Positions 51,367-59,537 of a stretch of 64,000 bases of DNA are shown in pieces. Location: contig NZ_CP063849.1 of assembly GCF_015277775.1 (NCBI RefSeq), positions 1 through 64,000 of the forward strand, written 5' to 3'. A model generated the notes under the pieces. It was not told the origin of the DNA. It made no database searches and saw only the letters and a program-made list of their open reading frames with translations. The DNA is from Paludibaculum fermentans (GTDB taxonomy: Bacteria > Acidobacteriota > Terriglobia > Bryobacterales > Bryobacteraceae). A program made the position numbers and the translations under genes. Position 1 is the first letter of the stretch. Each line of letters begins with the position of its first letter.

Positions 51367-51436
51367 GCGCGGAGTATACCGCAGCGCGGCGGCCGGACGA
51401 GAGGCGTCTCCGCTATACTGGCCCTTCCGGACGACC

Positions 51437-53362
51437 ATGCTCGAATATCTTCCCTTAGCGGCGTTCCTGCTGCTGTTTCAGGTAGTTAGAAGCCGGCTCA
51501 AACGCCTGCGCCTCGCCTTTCTGGCGGCAGCTACGGTGTGGACGGCGTTCACCGTTGTCGTGACGGAAGCGCTTGGCGCGTTCCACGCCCTGCAACGGAC
51601 CGCGCTTGCCTCTATCTGGCTGGCGGCCTGCGCGGGCCTGGCTTTGATCCTGTTCCGAAGTCGCTCGAGGCCAGCCTCGTTATGGAGCCTGGTGAGGGCA
51701 GAATGGCGGGCGATGGACCCCTGGACGCGAGCGCTGGCCGGTGTCTCCGCCCTGTTGGCCGTGATCCTCGGCGTCACCGCCTTGAACTGCGCTCCGAACA
51801 CCTACGACGTCATGGCCTACCACATGCCACGCGTCATGGTCTGGCTGCAGAACCGGACCCTCGAGTTCTTCCCCACCCATATGGCGAACATGAACTTCAT
51901 GCCGCCTGGTAACGAGATCATTCAATTGAACTTTGCCGTCCTGGGGCAGGACGATCAGCTCGCCAATGCCACCCAATGGTTCGCCTGGATTGGGGCTCTG
52001 GCCGCCGTCTCGCTTTCGCTGCAACTGCTAGGCGCCGAACGCCGCGGGCAGTGGATGGGTTTGTTTCTGGCTGCGACACTCCCGCAGGGTATCCTGGTCG
52101 CGACCGGGGCTAAGAATGACGTCACTGTCACGTTTTGGCTTATGGCTGCGTTCGCGTTCGCCCTGGTGTTCGAGCAGGAAGCCACCCGCCGCCATGCGGC
52201 GCTGCTGGCTTTGGCCGCGGCCCTGTCGCTACTCACTAAGTCCTTATCGTGGTTTCTCCTACCTGCCTTCGGCCTCTGTCTCCTGGTGGCCTGGAAGCGC
52301 AACGCCTGGATGGCTTTGTTCCGTCAATCGGGCGTGATGATCGCCTTGATTGTGCTGGTCGCCGGACCGTTCTGGCTCCGCAGTTACCGCGAATATGGCA
52401 GCATCACCGGGCCGCGTATCGGCAATCGCGACATGCTATTCGGCTATGAATGCGAGCGGTTCACCGCCACCGGCATCGCTGCCAACGTCATCCGGAACCT
52501 CGCCGTCCAGTTCAATACAGGCCCGGACCGCCTCCACCAGTCCCTCGACAACGGCTTTCGCTCAGCCGTCAGCGGCCTGGGTGAGGATCCCGACGACCAG
52601 CGGTCGCTTTGGCCGGGATCCCGTTTCCACCTTCAACCTTTCTATTGGGGCGAAGGCGGCATGTCGAACACGGCCCATCTCCTCTTATGTATAGGACTCG
52701 CCCTGGTGGCTGTACCCGGGTGGCGCAAGCCGGACGGCCGTCTGATCCTGGCCCTTTGGGCTTCGGCCGTTGTGGCCTTTCTTCTGTTTAGCGGCTACCT
52801 GAGGTGGCAGCCCTGGCATACCCGGCTACACCTGCCGATCTTCGTCTTTGCGGCGATCCCGGCGGGCTGGATGCTTGGCGGCCTGCCCTCCAAGTGGACG
52901 GCGGCCCCGGTGCTGGTGCTCTTCGGCGGGGTTGCGCTTTACGCTTCGACCCAGAATACCCTCCGGCCACTGACCGGTCCGTACAGTATCTTTGACGTAA
53001 ATCGCACGGCCACCCTCTTCTCGGAGCGCCGCGCCGACGGGCCATCCTACGAGGCGGCAAGCTCCTCCATTGCCAACAGCGGCTGCCGAAAGGTCGCCGT
53101 GATCGGCGGCCGCAGCCACTTCTATTACCCGGCGTTCGTCCTGCTGGGCGGGTTCACCGGCGAGCGCGAGATCCGCTTTCTCCGCCAGGAAGGGACCAAA
53201 GTGGAGCCGGCGGACTACCAGCCCTGCGCCCTCTTCTGCGTGGAATGCGCCAGGATCCAGGACCGCGCGCGGTTGATGCGGCAATTCGACTTCCAAGTCC
53301 AGGACTTCGCCGACCATCAGGTGGGGCTGAAGGCTAACGCCGCGCCCGCGCCGGGGCGATAG
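51437..53362 (+). CDS. polytopic membrane protein, GT39/ArnT-like glycosyltransferase
   Basis: A 641-residue inner-membrane protein starting at MLEYLPLAAFLLLFQ. It has about 11-12 hydrophobic helices. An early loop reads NTYDVMAYHMPRVMVWLQNRTLEFFPTH, with the acidic residue after the first long helices typical of GT39/PMT-type enzymes (DxxYH context), and GAKNDVTVTFWLMAAFAF fits the later helix. Such enzymes transfer sugars from lipid carriers. The C-terminal ~90 residues are soluble, with a CxxxxC group (CALFCVECAR). Its 3' end overlaps the convergent maturation protease gene by 29 bp. Confidence 0.75.
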   Translation: MLEYLPLAAFLLLFQVVRSRLKRLRLAFLAAATVWTAFTVVVTEALGAFHALQRTALASIWLAACAGLALILFRSRSRPASLWSLVRAEWRAMDPWTRALAGVSALLAVILGVTALNCAPNTYDVMAYHMPRVMVWLQNRTLEFFPTHMANMNFMPPGNEIIQLNFAVLGQDDQLANATQWFAWIGALAAVSLSLQLLGAERRGQWMGLFLAATLPQGILVATGAKNDVTVTFWLMAAFAFALVFEQEATRRHAALLALAAALSLLTKSLSWFLLPAFGLCLLVAWKRNAWMALFRQSGVMIALIVLVAGPFWLRSYREYGSITGPRIGNRDMLFGYECERFTATGIAANVIRNLAVQFNTGPDRLHQSLDNGFRSAVSGLGEDPDDQRSLWPGSRFHLQPFYWGEGGMSNTAHLLLCIGLALVAVPGWRKPDGRLILALWASAVVAFLLFSGYLRWQPWHTRLHLPIFVFAAIPAGWMLGGLPSKWTAAPVLVLFGGVALYASTQNTLRPLTGPYSIFDVNRTATLFSERRADGPSYEAASSSIANSGCRKVAVIGGRSHFYYPAFVLLGGFTGEREIRFLRQEGTKVEPADYQPCALFCVECARIQDRARLMRQFDFQVQDFADHQVGLKANAAPAPGR

Positions 53363-53831
53363 TCAGCTTCCGCCACTCGGCCTCGATCGCATCCAGCAAC
53401 GCCGGCATGGCGGCGGCCACGGGAGGCGACAGGGTAGCGGCCCACTCAAAGCTTTCCGCCTCCAGGCCCATCAGAATCAGCTTCTCCGGGAGACACTTCA
53501 GCACCCGGCCTAGCTTCACCGCCTGCGCGAGCCCCAGGCCGTGGGTGGAACAGCGAGCGGCCTCCGGTTGGAACGCCGCGTCGGCGGAGTCGATGCGGAT
53601 CAGCGTGCCCGGGGGTGTCTTGCGGCTCGAGATCGCGTCCACGACGATCACGCTTTCCGCCTGCTGCCAGGCATCCAGCATTTCCGAAGTTTCACCCTGC
53701 ACGTTGCGCACCGGGATCCTGCGATCTTCCAGCGCCGAGGCGCAGAGCGGACCAATGGCGTCGTCGCCACGATCCATGTGGCCGCAACACAGCAGCAGCG
53801 CGCGATACTTCTTCGCTTTCGCGCCAGGCAT
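53334..53831 (-). CDS. hydrogenase maturation protease-like protein (HycI/HybD family)
   Basis: A 165-residue protein of the hydrogenase maturation endopeptidase family: LLLCCGHMDRGDDAIGPLCASAL (Ni-sensing acidic residue in GDDAIGP), VIVVDAISSRKTPPGTLIRID and STHGLGLAQAVKLG (late His). These proteases clip the C-terminus of NiFe-hydrogenase large subunits after metal insertion. No hydrogenase genes are visible in the window, so it is an orphan here. It lies 47 bp after the tssM stop on the same strand and may be read from the T6SS transcript. Its product may serve a hydrogenase elsewhere. Confidence 0.82.
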   Translation of the reverse strand: MPGAKAKKYRALLLCCGHMDRGDDAIGPLCASALEDRRIPVRNVQGETSEMLDAWQQAESVIVVDAISSRKTPPGTLIRIDSADAAFQPEAARCSTHGLGLAQAVKLGRVLKCLPEKLILMGLEAESFEWAATLSPPVAAAMPALLDAIEAEWRKLTIAPARARR

Positions 53832-53878
53832 GAAGCTGTGGCGATGTTACGCAGAATTCCGGCCGGCCGCAAGCGGCT

Positions 53879-56800
53879 TTATTTCGCGACTTCGCCCACG
53901 CAGCGCAGCCCGCGCCAGTAGCCTTTCATGAAAATCGGCGGGGCCGACTCCATGCTCAGGTCGAAGCGGACGGTGAGAGGCTTACCGTTGGGCAGCTTCA
54001 TCGCTTCCTTGCCCGCGCGGATGATCCACGACACCGAGTATCCGTTGCCCGAAGGCTGGAACTGCTCGGCTTCCGTGAAGAAGTGGAACGGCGCCCAGAC
54101 GCCGTCCTTGTCGAACCAGGTGATGTCCGTACTGCCGGCGAAGCGCACGCCCGCCTTCGCCTCGTGCGCACCCGGACCCTGCCAGGTGAAGCGTTTTGGC
54201 GTCGAGTCGCCCGCGCCAAACGTGGCCGCCTGACCGTCCAGCCGCAGCGACAGGCTCTGGATCCCCTCGCTCTGCGCCGGCTTCAGCGTATACGCCACAT
54301 GCGGGTCCTTCGAGTCGCCCGCATAGAGGGCATCCGACAATGCCGCCGCCTGGTTGAAGAAGGAGACAAACGCCGGATTCAGGTTGATGCCGCCCGCCGG
54401 GTTGGGCACATACTGCTGGCCCTGCTTCTGCATCAGCTTCGACAGGCTGGTCTCGTAGAACACCCATAGCGCCCCATCCGGCTTGTGCAGCAGTCCGTTC
54501 ACCTCGGCCAGCGTGGCTTCCGACGTCGCGTTCGGATCGAACGGATACTTGTTCCAAACCGCGCTCATCTGCGCGCACACACCCTTGCCCTTGCCGTTCA
54601 GCTCCGCCGGACCCAAACCGCGCAGCAGCCCTTCAATGTTAGTGATCGGATCCTCAAGCAGTTTCTGGACCTGCGCCTCGACGTGACCGTCGGGATCCAG
54701 CCGGAATGTCTGCGCCAGTTGCCGCGCGGCCAGCTTTGCCGTGGACGCGTTGCCCAGGATCTGTCCGGCCACCGCTTCATTTGGAGCGGGCTGCCCCACA
54801 ATGCTCTCCAGCGAGGTCTGCAGCCCGATGAGGGCGTTCATGTAGTTCTGATTCGGCGGCGCAATGTAGCGGTCCGTACTGGCCGGCGGCACCACGGCCT
54901 GCGCCGGCTGGAAGACTTCCGCTACCGCCGGCCCGTCCACGGCCGTATTCTGCGAGATCAGCCACAGCAGCGCCAGTAGCGGCGACTGATTGCCCGCCAG
55001 CAGCGTCAGCTTCTTGGAGGCATCCGCGATATTGGCATAGCGCTGCACGGAGGCGGCGCGCAGGAACGCCCGCCACTCGCCGGTGAAGTCGGTATTGTAC
55101 TTCTGCTGTAGTTGCTCGATCAGCTTGGCGCGGTCGATCTTCGACGTGACCTGGTCGCCCAGCACCCACTGCTCGCCGCTGAAATACCGGTCGGGGTTCT
55201 TAATCGCCCCCTTCATGAACTCCCAGCCCGCCTTCGTGAAGGCGGACTGCACTTCACGCTGATCGGTCATCGCCTGGTCGGCGCCGGGAAAGCGCTTGTG
55301 ATAGTTGATGGGCGGCCCGCTCTTGGCGGCGTCGGCCAGCATGGCGCGATAGACCCGCATCAGATCGCCGAACTGCACCAGGTAGTGGCGGGCGGTCTCA
55401 ATCGTCGCCGCGTCGTTCTCGTTTGTGTACGGATTCTCGGCCTGCAGCGCCTGGGCGTAATACTCAAACTGATCCTGCGCCAGTTTCATGCGTTCCGCAT
55501 CGACGCCGCGGTCCTCGCTCCAGAACTTCATCAGTACCGGTGTCAGGAAGGCGGCTGAACTCTTGTCATGGTGGGCCGTCGTGATGAGATAGGCCTTCAA
55601 CGCGTCGTAGGTCGGGTTGTAATCGGGCCCGGGGGCCGGCGGCAGCTTCCGCAGGAACGTCAGGATCGATGCCTGGGTCTGCCCGAACAACAATTGCCGG
55701 AAGCGGTCGAAGTACACCTTGCGCGCCGGTTGATAGAGGCTGTCGCCCGTGTAGAGCCCCCAATGGAAGCTCCAGGGGGAGCCGTCGCGCTTGTAGGTAT
55801 CCAGCGTGATGAGCGTATTGCGCAGCGTGTCCAGTTTGCGCAGCGCGTCGGCTGAGGGCAGGTCTGCTCCGGTCGACTCCGCGGAGTTGATCCCCTTGGC
55901 GGCCTCCAGCACCCGCGCCTCCAGGGCGTGGTTCCGCACGTAGGAAACGATCATCCCGATGCTCATCACCAGGCAGAAGAAGGACGCCAGGGCCAGTCCC
56001 ACGCGCCGCACCGAGTTTGTCTTGGTGCTGGACGTGCTGCCTCCCAAGGCAAGCTGGTCAGCCAACATCACGTCGTGGAACAGCGCGCCCAGGAAGGTCC
56101 ACTGAGGCACACGCCGGCTGGTGACCATCGGAGCCTGTTGCCCCTGCGGCTTGTTGGCCTCGAGACCGACACGGAAAATGGTAGTCGCCTTGGGCACGCC
56201 GCCCTGGGCGGAGCCCGGAGCCGCCAGGTCAGTCGTCCCCGTGAACTCCTGGATCACCACCGGCCGCACTCCAGAGAAGTAGAATCCGCGCAGGTACGGT
56301 CCGGTCGAAAGCTGGCTGGGCCGGCACAAGTCGAGCAGGAACTGCACGATGGGCGCCTGCAGCTTGCGGAACTCGCGTGGGAATTCGTAAGTCGGGGGCA
56401 GGGCATTGGCGTCGTTCTCGCGAGCCAGCAATGGAGGCCGATAGTTGGCGAGTTCCTTGAACAGGCCCTCAAGGGCGGCCGAGATTCGGGCTGTCTGTTC
56501 TTCCCCGTACGTCCTGGCCTGCTGGCTGGCGGAAAGCGGCAGTGTCGCGCCCAGCGCCCGGCTCACCTCTTCGTTGCTCAGGTTGCGGACATACTCCAGG
56601 AAGCCGGGAATGCGGTCCATGCGGGTGAACAGCGCGTAAACCGGCAGATTGATGCCCAGGTCTTCGCTGAGGGCGGCCAGCCGCTGCCGGAGCTTCTTGG
56701 CCGTCGCCGCGGCCGTCTCCGCGCCGCCCGGATGCGCAAAAGTCTCGGCATCAAAGCAGACCAACGCCGCGCGCGGCGCCGTGCCGCCCTTGCCAAAGAT

Positions 56801-57349
56801 CCCCGCGAGCCGGGCCGGTCGCAGGCCCCGGATGAGCCGGTTCCACAGCGCTTTGTCCTGCGTCAGCGCTCCGCCGGCCTCCACCATGGCGATGCCGTTG
56901 GCAAACCAGATGTTGGCGACCCGTGTAGGCGTGACGATATTGTCCTGGTGGACGCGGCCGGCCACCAGTTCCGGATCGATGCCGGAACTCAGCACCACGC
57001 TCGTTTTCGCGCTGCCCGGTTCGCCGGCGATCAGTACGACAGGCGTAGTTGCGAGCCCCGTCGATTTCCCGTTCCTGGCAGCGGTGAGCCGCTTTTCAGC
57101 TTCCCGCAGCAGAGTGGCGATCTCGTCGCCCTCGTTGGCGTCCATCCCCTCTTCGAGTTCCCGTTCCCGTTTGGCCTTGCGCCGGAAGAACCAGATGACA
57201 AAGCCGGCCGTGAGCAGGCCGATGATCCAGAGAGAGATCCGCAGGCCCCACAGCACTCCGCCGTGCAGCCCCAGCCACGAGCCGATGAACCAGGCAAGAA
57301 CCAGCCAGAGCAGGAGGATCAGGATCGTAATGAGAACGACTTTTCGCAT
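53879..57349 (-). CDS. tssM: type VI secretion inner-membrane protein TssM (IcmF)
   Basis: A 1156-residue TssM/IcmF protein. Two N-terminal membrane helices (MRKVVLITILILLLWLVLAWFIG and LRISLWIIGLLTAGFVIWFF) precede a cytoplasmic NTPase-like domain with an intact Walker A (LIAGEPGSAKTSVV, residues ~109-122) and DxxG-like VCFDAETF. A third helix lies near residue 455 (LALASFFCLVMSIGMIVSYV), followed by the long periplasmic domain that binds TssJ. It forms the membrane complex with TssL. It is the last gene of the tssK-tssL-tssM operon, 9 bp after tssL. Confidence 0.95.
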   Translation of the reverse strand: MRKVVLITILILLLWLVLAWFIGSWLGLHGGVLWGLRISLWIIGLLTAGFVIWFFRRKAKRERELEEGMDANEGDEIATLLREAEKRLTAARNGKSTGLATTPVVLIAGEPGSAKTSVVLSSGIDPELVAGRVHQDNIVTPTRVANIWFANGIAMVEAGGALTQDKALWNRLIRGLRPARLAGIFGKGGTAPRAALVCFDAETFAHPGGAETAAATAKKLRQRLAALSEDLGINLPVYALFTRMDRIPGFLEYVRNLSNEEVSRALGATLPLSASQQARTYGEEQTARISAALEGLFKELANYRPPLLARENDANALPPTYEFPREFRKLQAPIVQFLLDLCRPSQLSTGPYLRGFYFSGVRPVVIQEFTGTTDLAAPGSAQGGVPKATTIFRVGLEANKPQGQQAPMVTSRRVPQWTFLGALFHDVMLADQLALGGSTSSTKTNSVRRVGLALASFFCLVMSIGMIVSYVRNHALEARVLEAAKGINSAESTGADLPSADALRKLDTLRNTLITLDTYKRDGSPWSFHWGLYTGDSLYQPARKVYFDRFRQLLFGQTQASILTFLRKLPPAPGPDYNPTYDALKAYLITTAHHDKSSAAFLTPVLMKFWSEDRGVDAERMKLAQDQFEYYAQALQAENPYTNENDAATIETARHYLVQFGDLMRVYRAMLADAAKSGPPINYHKRFPGADQAMTDQREVQSAFTKAGWEFMKGAIKNPDRYFSGEQWVLGDQVTSKIDRAKLIEQLQQKYNTDFTGEWRAFLRAASVQRYANIADASKKLTLLAGNQSPLLALLWLISQNTAVDGPAVAEVFQPAQAVVPPASTDRYIAPPNQNYMNALIGLQTSLESIVGQPAPNEAVAGQILGNASTAKLAARQLAQTFRLDPDGHVEAQVQKLLEDPITNIEGLLRGLGPAELNGKGKGVCAQMSAVWNKYPFDPNATSEATLAEVNGLLHKPDGALWVFYETSLSKLMQKQGQQYVPNPAGGINLNPAFVSFFNQAAALSDALYAGDSKDPHVAYTLKPAQSEGIQSLSLRLDGQAATFGAGDSTPKRFTWQGPGAHEAKAGVRFAGSTDITWFDKDGVWAPFHFFTEAEQFQPSGNGYSVSWIIRAGKEAMKLPNGKPLTVRFDLSMESAPPIFMKGYWRGLRCVGEVAK

Positions 57350-57358
57350 CGTGAACTC

Positions 57359-58075
57359 CTACCGGACTCGGACCGGAATGGCCGCCACGTCGGAGACGCC
57401 GGAAACCAGTGACATTTTGAACACGGCGAACAGCAGCAGTGTGACGGCCAGGAATCCGATCGCCGTGTACATCAGCCGCTTGCTCCAAGGATCGGCCCCT
57501 TGCACGATCCGTTCGTTCGGCAACCGCCAAGCCTCAGTCAGGGGCCCAAACTCCCCGCGAATCCGGGCGATTTTGTCCGCCACGGTGTTCAGCACCCCCT
57601 GGAACTCCATCGGGCTGCGGGCGCTGTAGCGTCCCCGGAAGCCCAGCAGCATGCACAGTTGGTGCACCTCCAGGACGTCGGCCAGTTCGTACGAGTCTTC
57701 CATCCGCAGCAGCCGCTCCAGGTTCTGGAAGAACAGTTCACCGGCCAGGTGCGTGCCGAAGAACTCTTCCTGCAGGGGCTTCGTGGGCCACTCGCGGAAG
57801 GCCCGGTTGCCGGCCTTGAGGATGGACTCATCCAGGAAACCCACGACGGCGAAGATCGCCATCTTGATGTCTTCCGGCGAGTAACCGCCCGGCGTGCGGG
57901 CCTCCTGCGCCGCGATTTTCAGCGCCTCGCGCATCTGCTGGCGGAAGGCTTCCTCACTCGAAACCGCCTGCGGCATCGAGCGGATGCGCACGGTGGCGGT
58001 GATCGCTTCCTGCAGGATCAATGCCAAATTAGAGGGACGGCGCGAGGCCGCTTCCGCAGTTTGGGGCTGTGACAT
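57359..58075 (-). CDS. tssL: type VI secretion protein TssL (DotU family)
   Basis: A 238-residue DotU/TssL protein. A cytoplasmic helical domain (residues ~15-195: FAVVGFLDESIL, HLAGELFFQNLERLL, DVLEVHQLCMLLGFRGRY) is followed by one C-terminal membrane helix (LMYTAIGFLAVTLLLFAVF) and a short tail, the usual topology. No C-terminal OmpA/peptidoglycan-binding domain is fused. It anchors the T6SS membrane complex with TssM and contacts the baseplate through TssK. It lies 10 bp after tssK. Confidence 0.94.
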   Translation of the reverse strand: MSQPQTAEAASRRPSNLALILQEAITATVRIRSMPQAVSSEEAFRQQMREALKIAAQEARTPGGYSPEDIKMAIFAVVGFLDESILKAGNRAFREWPTKPLQEEFFGTHLAGELFFQNLERLLRMEDSYELADVLEVHQLCMLLGFRGRYSARSPMEFQGVLNTVADKIARIRGEFGPLTEAWRLPNERIVQGADPWSKRLMYTAIGFLAVTLLLFAVFKMSLVSGVSDVAAIPVRVR

Positions 58076-58085
58076 AGGCTAGGCC

Positions 58086-59423
58086 TCACGCATCGAGAAC
58101 GACAAAGAGCTTCAGGTCGGGGTCGGGCAGTTCGTCCGGCACGTAGATGCCGACACGTCGGGTCACCATAATGTTGTCCCAGAAGGGGCCGGATTTCGAA
58201 ACGCTGAAATACTGCGACTCGACCCGCATCGGGACGGAGGGCGGGGGCATGGGCAGATGAGCCATGGGCAAACCAGCCATGGCGCGCTTGACGAGTTCGC
58301 CGATGAACTTGGCGGAGCAGACTTTCACCAGGCGCGGACCCTTCTCGATCAGGTCGGCGTCGCCGGTGGTCGCATGCAGGGCGATGACCCAGGACGACCG
58401 GTCGAGGCAGCGCGTGTCGGTGATCTCGCCTTCGTAGAAACATGAGGCGGTCTGCACCAGGGGGATCTCGATGCACCGCGTGGGGACCGTGATCTCCAGG
58501 TGGGTGCGGATGTGATAGTCCAGCGCGTCGAAGCAGGGGCCCGGATTGTCGTGATCGAATGACGGCAGATTGCGCGGATGCGAATCAAGGCTGAAGGTGC
58601 AGAGCGCGCCGGCCAGGCGGGACAGTTCGAGGAAAATCTCCTCCGGGTGGCCGCGTTTGGAGGTCCACTGGTGCCGCAGGGCGGCCAAAGCACTGTTGAC
58701 GGCGTGCAGGAGCCAGAAGTTGGCGATCTCGCGGGACGAGCGGTCGCCACCGCCCGACGGAGCGCGGCTCAGGGTCGAGCTCTTTTCTCCCAGAATCTCG
58801 ATCAGGCGCCGCAACAGCAGCATCAGGTGCTCGCTGGCGCCGATCTGCAGGCACGGAGGCACGAAAGAAGGATCGAAGACGTACTGGCCCGCCCCGTCCC
58901 GCATCACCCGAGCGAGGGGCAGGCACACCAGCCCATCCTGGGGTTCTGTATCCAGCAGGAGGCGGAAGTCCTTACCCCCCACTTCGATCGTCCGTTCGTC
59001 CCGCCCGGTGGTCTCGTCCGCGTAGGGCCGGTTCCTGGCCACATACCTGGTTTGGGATCCCGCCTCGTTCATTGAGCAGTTTGGACCGTTCTCCAGCCGC
59101 TCCGGCACGCCTAACAGGACGACTACCGAACTGCGGATGGGTGGAAACAGATCCCCGATGGCGCGAGGAGCCGGAGCCGCGTCGCACTCGGGCATGTGGA
59201 ATTGGAGTCCATCCCGAAAGATACCCCGGGCGTGGATAACGGAAAGCGTGCCGTTGGATAGGGCGTCAGGGTCCAGGAGGCAGCCCATGAGCCCATACGG
59301 CTGGCCCATGAGTGCGGATGCCGCAAAGTGAAGCGAGTCTTCAAAGTAGCGCCCCTGTACCTGAAAGTGGTGTGGACCAAGGTACATGCCCTCCGACCAG
59401 ACCACCCTAGAAAGGAATCTCAT
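58086..59423 (-). CDS. tssK: type VI secretion baseplate protein TssK
   Basis: A 445-residue TssK. The start at MRFLSRVVWSEGMYLGPHHFQ is the conserved family N-terminus; an upstream in-frame ATG at 59447 is less likely. Other marks: GIFRDGLQFHMPECD, LPLARVMRD, YVFDPSFVPPCLQIGASEHLM, and the C-terminal neck with FSVSKSGPFWDNI and VGIYVPDELPDPDLKLFVV. It connects the T6SS baseplate to TssLM. It is the first gene of the operon and is transcribed divergently from the GEFTR-repeat gene, whose start is 115 bp away. Confidence 0.95.
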   Translation of the reverse strand: MRFLSRVVWSEGMYLGPHHFQVQGRYFEDSLHFAASALMGQPYGLMGCLLDPDALSNGTLSVIHARGIFRDGLQFHMPECDAAPAPRAIGDLFPPIRSSVVVLLGVPERLENGPNCSMNEAGSQTRYVARNRPYADETTGRDERTIEVGGKDFRLLLDTEPQDGLVCLPLARVMRDGAGQYVFDPSFVPPCLQIGASEHLMLLLRRLIEILGEKSSTLSRAPSGGGDRSSREIANFWLLHAVNSALAALRHQWTSKRGHPEEIFLELSRLAGALCTFSLDSHPRNLPSFDHDNPGPCFDALDYHIRTHLEITVPTRCIEIPLVQTASCFYEGEITDTRCLDRSSWVIALHATTGDADLIEKGPRLVKVCSAKFIGELVKRAMAGLPMAHLPMPPPSVPMRVESQYFSVSKSGPFWDNIMVTRRVGIYVPDELPDPDLKLFVVLDA

Positions 59424-59537
59424 GTTCCGGCGATGCTCCCAGTGCACTGCGGTCCAAAGTCGGACGCGCGCAAATTGCGTCCGCTACTTATAATAAACGT
59501 GCATCTGGTAGTTTGCTACGGATTGTCCGGAGGGGCG

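Noticed and set aside
53334-53831. evidence for a hydrogenase operon in the window
   Set aside because: Only the maturation protease is present; no large or small subunit, hyp genes or CxxC hydrogenase motifs were seen.
55928-57412. 494-codon open frame on the plus strand
   Set aside because: Antisense to tssM; composition typical of a mirror frame.
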